A DNA stretch of 64,000 nt, from contig NC_092797.1 in the NCBI RefSeq assembly GCF_918797505.1, positions 49,698,157-49,762,156 of the forward strand. The letters run 5' to 3'. A program made the position numbers and the translations under genes. The stretch comes from Bemisia tabaci (taxonomy: Eukaryota; Arthropoda; Insecta; Hemiptera; Aleyrodidae). How positions within the stretch are numbered: the stretch's first letter is position 1; the number at the start of each line of letters is the position of its first letter. Of the stretch, positions 47,901-56,900 are shown piece after piece. The notes below the pieces were generated by a model. That model made no database searches, was not told the origin of the DNA, and was given only the letters and a program-made list of their open reading frames with translations.

Positions 47901-50900
47901 CTAATCTTGAATTAGAGAAGAAAATAACTTCACTTGTCAATGAATCAACGATGAATTTAGAATCAAAATCCAATAGCTATGAGAAAAAAGTAAAGGACCT
48001 ATTAAATGAGGTTAACGAAAAAACAAGCACGATAGAACAACTTAAATCTCAGCAAAAATTAGTGGAAGATAATGCTAAAAATCTTGAGATTAAATTACAG
48101 TTACAGCTGAATGATTTGCAAACATCTTTAGATCAAAAATCTAAAGAACTTGAACAATTAAAAAAAGATATGGAAGAAAAATTGTCCAATTCAAGCAAAG
48201 CGGAAGAAGATTCGCGTCTAGCTTTTGAGAAGAAATTAGGAGATAAAGTTGAAGAATGTAACAAATTAAATGAAAAACTATCTTCGCGAGAAGTAGAAGT
48301 AACGGAACTGAAAACAGCCATGGAAACAAAGCTGTCAGAATTTAAAAATCTGGAAGATAAATTATCAGAAGAATTGAAAAAACGAAAATCATTAGAGAAT
48401 GAGCTTCAGTTAAGACTTGCCGAGAGCTCAGGTTCTGCCGAAAAAAACACAGAGCTCGCTGAAACTTTGAAAAAACTTCAGGATGAATTGGGAAGTAGCA
48501 ACGAGAAACGGGAGCAACTTGAAGCCAAGTTGCTGAAAAAAGCAGAAGATTTTAAGGAACTTGAAGAAAAATTAAAATTAGTCCAAGCTGAGTTCTCAAA
48601 CATCGAGGAAAAATTAAGTAAAAAATTAGATGAATTTGAGACGGTTCAAAATAATTTAGCTTCAAAATCCTCAGAATGTGAGAAGTTAGCTGTAGAGTTA
48701 AAGGAGAAGGTGAATCTCGTAAAAACATCGGAAAATGAATTAAATAAAATGAAGGGAAAGCTGATTGAAGTCGAGGGAAAACACAGTGATGTAACCAAAA
48801 GTCTCGATCAACACCTACAAGAATTCAGAGAACAACAAGTTGAAATTGAGAAGAAAACAGAGGAGCTTGCTCGCATTAGTGAGGAATTGAAACTGAAAGA
48901 CATTGAAATTAGCAAATCATCAGAAACCATCAAACGTAAGTTAAAAGATTCTAGTTCATGACTTCATCATATTTTACCTATTTCTACAGATAAAATTGAA
49001 CTGATTCGTACTTTATTATATTACAGCTCTAAGGGCGCCTAAAAACCGCTGGAAATTCATGCCAGGAATTCCTCCTCCCATGTAACGCGCGACGCAGACC
49101 CACTGACCTCTCCCCGCTGACAGTCTCCTCCCTACCCGCCTGCCTTCCTCTCACCATGCACCGTGCCGCACGCGTTTCCCACTCCTTGGCTGCTCTCCGC
49201 ATCGCGTTGCTGAGTGAGTTCAACCAGTGTCGATTCTCGACTGGTTGAGAGCGCAGCGCTATGCACCTCCTCTCGATTAAATGCTGCGATCGCTTTGGAA
49301 CTCATGAAGAATTGAAGAGTGCAATCGATTCTCGAATTTTCTCGATTAATCAATTGTTGTGCCATAGAATATTCTAGGAGGCTCAGGAACATTCCGACCT
49401 GGGCGAGCAATTCCTGGCGCGCTTGCCCGAACCGACTGATGAGGCTCGTTTTCAATTATGATGTGAAGATTAGAATGCATGCATAGGCTTATTTACTTCT
49501 CCGCTTAAACTTGAATCAAGTAACTAAAACTTAAACTAAAGTAATTGTACACCTGTAAGTTCAGGAAATCAATAGCGATAAAACAGTAATTAAAAAGGAT
49601 CAAACAAACAAACAACAAAATAAGACTTTTAGTTCTAGGGACGACCTTGTGTACAGCCTCTAATCTTTAAAATATGTATTCTAAAAATATGACACAGAAC
49701 AGAACCTGATTGTTTTCGAAAACTTCACTGCCTAATCTAGTAGTTGTTACTAATGATAGTCTCAGCTCCTTCTAATTAGGTGCAGTAGCTTAGCTCCAAC
49801 GAAACTGATCCTGCTGTTTAACTTATTTTTTATTTTTACCCAATATTCATTTCCAGAGTTGAACGATTCGATGGCAAATGCAGAAAGATCGATTGAAGAA
49901 CAAACAGAAATTATTCGAAATTTAAATAATGAAAAAAGTGACATGGGAAGGAAAATACAAGATTTGGAAGAAAAGTGTGAAAGCCTCATCCAGCAGAAAC
50001 AAAAATTGGTAAGTAACCTCTTTTGTAGCCTTAATTTGTGTGATGATTGATTTTTAAGTGCATTATACAAATCCATTTGCTAAAATATTACTTTTTAAAT
50101 CGATTTGTTGTATCCTCTTGAGATAAACTTAGAGTATCTGAGTGGCCACTTTGTGCGTTTCACTGAATTTAAAATGAAGATTCTGAATGAGGAGACAAGA
50201 ACAAAGTTACGATAGGAAACAAATCATTAGAGAAATAGATCAGTATTTGTATCACTTCTAAACCACAATCGCTGTCTACAACAAGCAGAGACAAAACACA
50301 TAACGACTCAGTAGTGAAGCAGATGAGAATAGTAAGTGTAATAGGAGGGTATGGATTCGATCAACATGAATCAATCGACACCGATTCGATCGACAAATTG
50401 TTAAAAAACTGGTGTCGATTCGATCGACATGAATCGATCGAAAAATTAAAACGTGATTCAATAGACATTAATCGATCGACACCGATTCGCTCGGCAGTTA
50501 ATTTAAAAACACCCGTGTCGCTTCGATCGACATGAATGGATCGAAAACTGAAAATGTGAATTGATCGACACCGATTCGATCGACAAAATTCGATTGACTC
50601 ACAGGTTTGTCAATTGACTCACGGGTTTGTCGATTGACTCACGGGTTTGTCGATCGACTCACGGGTTTGTCGATCGATTCATGTCGATCCATTCACGTTT
50701 TCATTTTTCGAACAATTCATGTCGATCGAATCCATACCCTCCAGTGTAATAAGGCTAATTGTAAATAGAATAATAATAATAATTACCATCATAATATTAC
50801 TATTTACGCAATGATACGATAATATTACAAATATTTACGAATAATATTACTATCGAAGCTAAACTCAGGTTCTGAAGAGGGAAGGAGAGGGAAATTTAGG

Positions 50901-53900
50901 ACTGTCTGATAAACCCCTTCAGAGAAGGATGGGAGCCAGGGAGGGACGAAGGGACCTGACAGAGAAAGGGGGTCAACAAATCTAAAAATGTGCCTGGCTT
51001 CTTTGATGGACAGTCCCCTATCTTTGAAATTTTGCCGTATTGTACTTTCTAAATTGCAACAGATGCTTGGAAAGCTAGATATTTTACCAATGTTTTATTT
51101 ACCTAATCATTGATTTATTTGTCACCTCCTTTATTTCTGCTTTTAGGAAGACAACATTTCGGAACTCATGAATAATTCCAGCAGTTCATCTGAGCAGCTG
51201 ACCAGGCTTCATTCAGAGCTCAGAGAAAAAGGTCAAGAAGTTGAAGGGCTTAGAGAAGCGTTGAATGAAAAAACGAGAGCTGTTGAAAGAATTGAAGAAG
51301 ACCTGCGACAGCAGTTAGAACTCCTCTCTGAAAAGAAGAGCAAATTGGAGGCTGCCTCAAAAGAAGAAATTGAGAAATTGAAGCAAGAGCATGCAAATAA
51401 TTTAGCAGCTCTAAAAAGTACACATGAAGCATCATTAATGAATTCTTTAAATGAAATGGAGAAGGTTAAATCTGAATCGATCAGTACTGAAACAAATTTG
51501 AAAGAACAGATCAATCTTCTCATAGCAGAGAAAAAAGACCTCGAAACCAAGTTGGAGTCGTTTAAAGATAGAGAAACTCAGTTGGAATCGGAGTTGAAAG
51601 TTCTCCAAGAAGAAAAGCAGCAGATGGAAAAGGATCTAAAGGAAATCAGTGATGTGAAAGCTAAAACTGATTCTGACCTTGAGGCGCAACTAGCTGAAAA
51701 AGAAAATAGCATAAAAAGATGCGAACACCAATTTGAAATGTTCCGACAGTCTGCCAACCTTATGGAGGAAAAGTTCAAAAAGAAAGTGGAAGAACTTACT
51801 CAATCTTTATCCAAAAAAGATACTCTCCTAACCTCAGCAAATATTCAAATAGATGAGTTAAAAGTAGACTATGAGACAGCAGAGGCCAGGATACAGGATT
51901 TGAAAACTAAAGTCAGTAAGAAGAAAGAAAAGATTGAAATGCTGAACAGAGAGTTACAAGATACCAAAAATATTGCTAAAAATTTGCAGACTGCTGTAAC
52001 AGAAAAAATTGAGTTGTTGGAGAAACAGGAGAAAGAAATACAATGCCTCAAAGCAGAAAAAGAATCTTCCGTCCTAACTGCCGAGGAAAAAATCAGGAAC
52101 CTTGCTGATTTAGAGAAAACTCAATCACAGTTTGCTGAAAAAGAGGTTTCTTTAGTAAAAGAAATTGAGAGTCTGAAGTCTGAAAGTAATAAAATCAATG
52201 AAGACATGAAGGCCAAAGAAAATCAACTTCAAGATTTACGTACAAAAATTGAAAATCTTCAGAGAGACAGGGTAGACAAAGAGAATGATTTGAACAAAGA
52301 AATCGAGACTTTGAACGTCGAAAAAAATCGCATTAGTCAAATACTCGAAGAAAAAGATGAAAAATTGAAATCTTTATACGCTGAGATTGAAAGTATCTCC
52401 CACAAAACGGCTGAAAAGGAAACCCTGCTCAAAGTTAAAATTGAAAATCAGCAGAAAGAGTCAGAAGAACTTACAAAGCAATTAGCTGAAAAGAGTAGTC
52501 AGATTCAAATAGTTAGTTCAGAGCTTGAACTTCTGCAATCTAAAAATCACTCTCTCAACGATGAGCTGTCTGAGAAGACAAACAAGATAAAAACTCTGAC
52601 TGAAGAGTTGAACTCTCTGAAACAAAGTATTGCCCAAAATAGTTCAGATAAAGACAAGATTATTTGTGAGAAAAATAATATTATTTCGGATTTGCAGCAA
52701 GAAAAAACGGCTAGTCTTAAATCTTTCAATGCCGAAGTAGAATCTTTACAAAAATCAAACAACATTTTGTCCGCTGAGTTAGCAGCTAAAAATTTGTCTC
52801 TTACTTCTTTGACGGAAGAAATAAGCAACTTGAAGCAAAACATATCAACCAATTCTGAAAACAAAGACAGTGCCTTATTTGAAAAAGAAAAAATCATTGC
52901 AGAGTTAAAAACGGAAAAAGAAAATGTCAACTCTAATCTAAGCTCTCTCATCACCAAATATGAGGATTTGAAGACAAGGTTCGAGAAAGAAAGAGCTAGT
53001 CTTGAAGAAAAGCTAAAAATTAACGAAAAAGAACAGAAAGCTCTGGCTGAATTGAAATCTACACTGTAAGTACTATTTCTCAATTTATTTACTATTCTAT
53101 CAGTTTTTGGACCATTAAAAAACTTCCCATTAAAAATTTAGCTCATGACTGAATTATTTAAAATCAAGTGCATACTTTTTGTAATGCATACATCATGTGC
53201 AAAATTTGCTCCTTAATTGATCTTTAGAATCCCATTTTATGCAGAGCTAACAAAAAGGATAAGTTATGTCCGGCGGCTACCCTTCATAAATGCACCTCTT
53301 TCAAAATCCCTCTCATAAAACTGATTTCATTCAAAGTTTAATTTTTCAGCATAAACTGATTTTAATCAAGTAAAAAAAAACTGCCCCTCCAAGTTTTCTT
53401 TTTACTCGTAGCATTGTCTTGAATCTTTATCAATATATTCACCTGACCATAAGATGTTTCAAATATTAGGAGCATTTTTTGTTGTAATCCGTTATTAATG
53501 TAAAATTTCATATTTTCTTCTTTTGTGTTATTTTAAGTTTTCTTTTTTATTATTATATTTTCTTGCCACAGTTTTATTACAAAGAAGCACTTAAAATCGT
53601 ACAAAATTAGTAACTTTAACTGTAATTTTTACATGGCTACAGAAAGGTTGAAAATGATTTAACTCGGGAACTGGAAAGGCGAATGAAAGAAGATGCTATC
53701 AAGCATCAAGAATTGTTAGCTCGGGTTGACTCTGTCCATCAGTTAACAAAGAGTTTTTCACCAGGACAGGACTCAGATTTCAGCCAATAAACAAAAGCAT
53801 CTTTCAAAAACTTTCCATTTAGTGTAATTCAAGAGGTAACAAATAGAAACTACATATCTCACTGTTACATACATATCTGCAATTGATTTTGTTTTTTGTC

Positions 53901-56900
53901 TTCCCTTTCTTGAGGAAACTAATGGGGCGCAAGGAGTCAAACTCAGGATTTTAGCTCCTAAATTAGCTAGAAAAAGGGTTACTTCTAATTCTTTCTTATA
54001 GTGAAAACATTAGAGGCCAAAATACACAGCAACAGCATGCGGAGTAGGGAGCAAGAAAACTTTTACTTCATTTTGCAACTCTGTTAATTGAAGTGATAGC
54101 AATGGTTGTCAGACCTGTTTGACTTCTTGTTTTGACCCTCGTTTTCACATGATGAAAAGAACTCAAAGTTCGCTTGGGTGGTATAATTTAATTTGTTTCA
54201 TGGTGACGGAATAATGGAGGAATTTATAGCGTCTGATACTGCTTTTCTTTAATAGCAGATGTACTATTTACTTCCACATCAGCTTTCAAAAATCGCGTAA
54301 TTCTCTCGACTCGTTCATTTTTGCCAGGTGCTACATGGACCTTGTAAAGTATCTAATATTTTTCATGTTTTTTATATGATCCATTCATTACAGTTTGGTT
54401 TTTTCTCAACAGTTTCCAGTTCTTTAAAATGTTTGCCTTCTTAAGTCTGCATTCTGTAATTTCTGTGCCTCTTAGTGCCTCAGTTTAACCCATCTACTCG
54501 TAGGTAGTAAGAACCAGCTTTCTCATGAAACTTAGGTGCTATTGTAAATATGCTTAATAGTCACAGCATTTTTGCCCAAATAGCTCTTAAGATCATAACA
54601 AACATTTAGTAAATAATCCATCCTTATCAATCAAGAAAATTTTGTAAAAATATTTACAAAATTTACCCTAAAAATATTTACAAGACTGGGGAGAGTCGAA
54701 ATATGATTATGGATTGAGATAAATGCTGAAAAAATTCAGTCAAATAATTTAACATCCTCTGAGAGGAATATTCATGTATTCAAGCTATAATTTTTCCCAA
54801 ATCCTTTTGTCATAATAGTCTTCCATTTGCTGTGCATTTCATTCAATCCTCATTCTTTGCTGCCCAAAATGAGAGAAAGCTTTTGACGAAGTTCGTGAAA
54901 TCAGCACGGGCCAGCGGGAACACAAGAAAACATTCTGCTGAGCTCGCCATTATTCAGGGTGATTTTGGACCTGTTTTCGTAGGAGGAACCTATTTGCATA
55001 TCCAAAAAATAAGTAAATGAGTCAGTCCAAGCACTAATGGGCTAATATTCACGGTCACTATTTCAGTTCCAGGGCATCCCTGCGTACAATGATTGACTGT
55101 TTTAAACCCTAGTGTTGTTCAATTGCTCCCCAACAACTAATGCATCAGTAACGTTGACTGTGTGTAGGTTAAAAGTTGACCTGTTTCTTTGGAAATAAAT
55201 ATTTTTTATCATCAAACATCTCCGTGGAATAAGAGATACTACATTTCCGGAAAAAAAGGAAAGGGGGCATAGGTTTCTTTCATCATGTTTTCTCACTGAT
55301 TTTTGTTTTTTTATTTCGTTGCTTCGAAACCCGCTCTCTCTTCCCCCTCCTGCTCTCGCTCCCGATCTTATAATTGAAGAGTATGCACCCACCTCTGCAA
55401 CACAGGAGCTACCATAACTAAAACCAAGCGATTCGTTGGTACTACTAGCTGATGGCTAGTAATTATTCGCCAGAAGTAGCTTAGTTGTTAATCGTCTGCA
55501 CCATGACAGCAGCAAAATCATAACTTGAAAAATTTTACTTAAATCATTTTCATCAGTAAAAATCCACTCTCCGATCTAGAAATTCATGACAAATTTGTAA
55601 TCTCTGATAGTATTCCCTTTCAGTATTCTTATTCGTATGATGTCATTGAGATTTTCTCGTGCCAGTTTTAGAACCTTTAACTTAAATTTAAGGTCAATCA
55701 CAGGGAAAGTTAAGGCTTCCAGTATATCAGTAGACAGCTCTGTCCCTTCAACAGGTCTGTTGCGAATGAACTCAACACCATGAACTGAGATAGACTCAAC
55801 ATGAAATGGAGAGTCCACTAAGCCAAATAACCTTGTTACTGGCCGGATAAGGAGACAAACTTTGAACAAATAATTTTGCTCACTTTTTTATCCTAAAGGA
55901 ATAGTTTATTTTTTTCCACAATATTAAATTTAAATTTGTCATTGTGACAAAAGACCATGATGTAATTTGTTTAAGTTCAATAGGTATTGAAGAATAAAAA
56001 ATCTTTCATCAGTATGGTACTAAGAAATGAAGATTTAGCTGTCAGTATAGTGGAACGAATAACAGTAAAACAATCTCAGTAAATGTAAATCCCCTTTTAC
56101 TGGTGGGAAAGATTTTGATTAACGTGTGCTTTTTTCTCCATGTCACCTTTTAAGTTTTGAAATTTTTTGAAAATGTTCATGTTCAGTGCTTTTGAAGATT
56201 TTTATTCACAAAAATACTGAATAGAACATTACCTCAGCATTATTTTCTTTTTTCTGATTTCAGAGAGAAGGAGAGTGAAGCAAGCAAGAAGCAGATAATT
56301 GAAATGAGCCATACATTAAATACTAAGAATGAGGAAATGTCATCGATGATATCAGAACTGGACACATTAAGGAGAGCCATGGTTGATGCAGCACAAGTTC
56401 AATCTGAATTAAACGCTCTGAAGTTTGAGAGAGACGAACTTTTGATCAAACTTGGTTCTGTGCAAGCATCGGCAACTCAATCTCTAATTGATGCTAAAAG
56501 CGGAGGTAGCTTACTTTATCACATTTTTTATCACCACTTTCAGGATATTTTATGAAAAAGACTGAAAATTTGAAATATCTTGAAACTTCAACTCTGGAAA
56601 GACAACCATTAGCGCTGCACATGATATCAAACTTTGCCTCAGTTTGGTTTGGGGCTCATTGCTTTGAGTACATTCTGAGCACTATTTTTTCATTTTTGAA
56701 TAGTAAATCCAGACGAATATTTTACAATGATGAACAGTTGTAATTTTAGTTAATTGAATGATAAATACCTGAAGTAAGAGGGTTCATATGTTTCTGTAAT
56801 TTGCAGTGAAATTAATGCCAAAATTTTTTTGCAGTTTTACGTATGCATTTTGTTGATGAATTGAGTCAGGGAACTTTGATGATTTTGTTCTGAGAGATCC

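Noticed and set aside
47256..52051. Several minus-strand frames of 60-105 codons opposite the coiled-coil exons
   Set aside because: Ser/Phe/Leu-rich shadows caused by the Glu/Lys-rich coding strand.
52547..53083. 178-codon minus-strand frame opposite the end of exon 13
   Set aside because: Composition (Phe/Ser/Leu) is exactly the complement expected of the coiled-coil codons; no motif.
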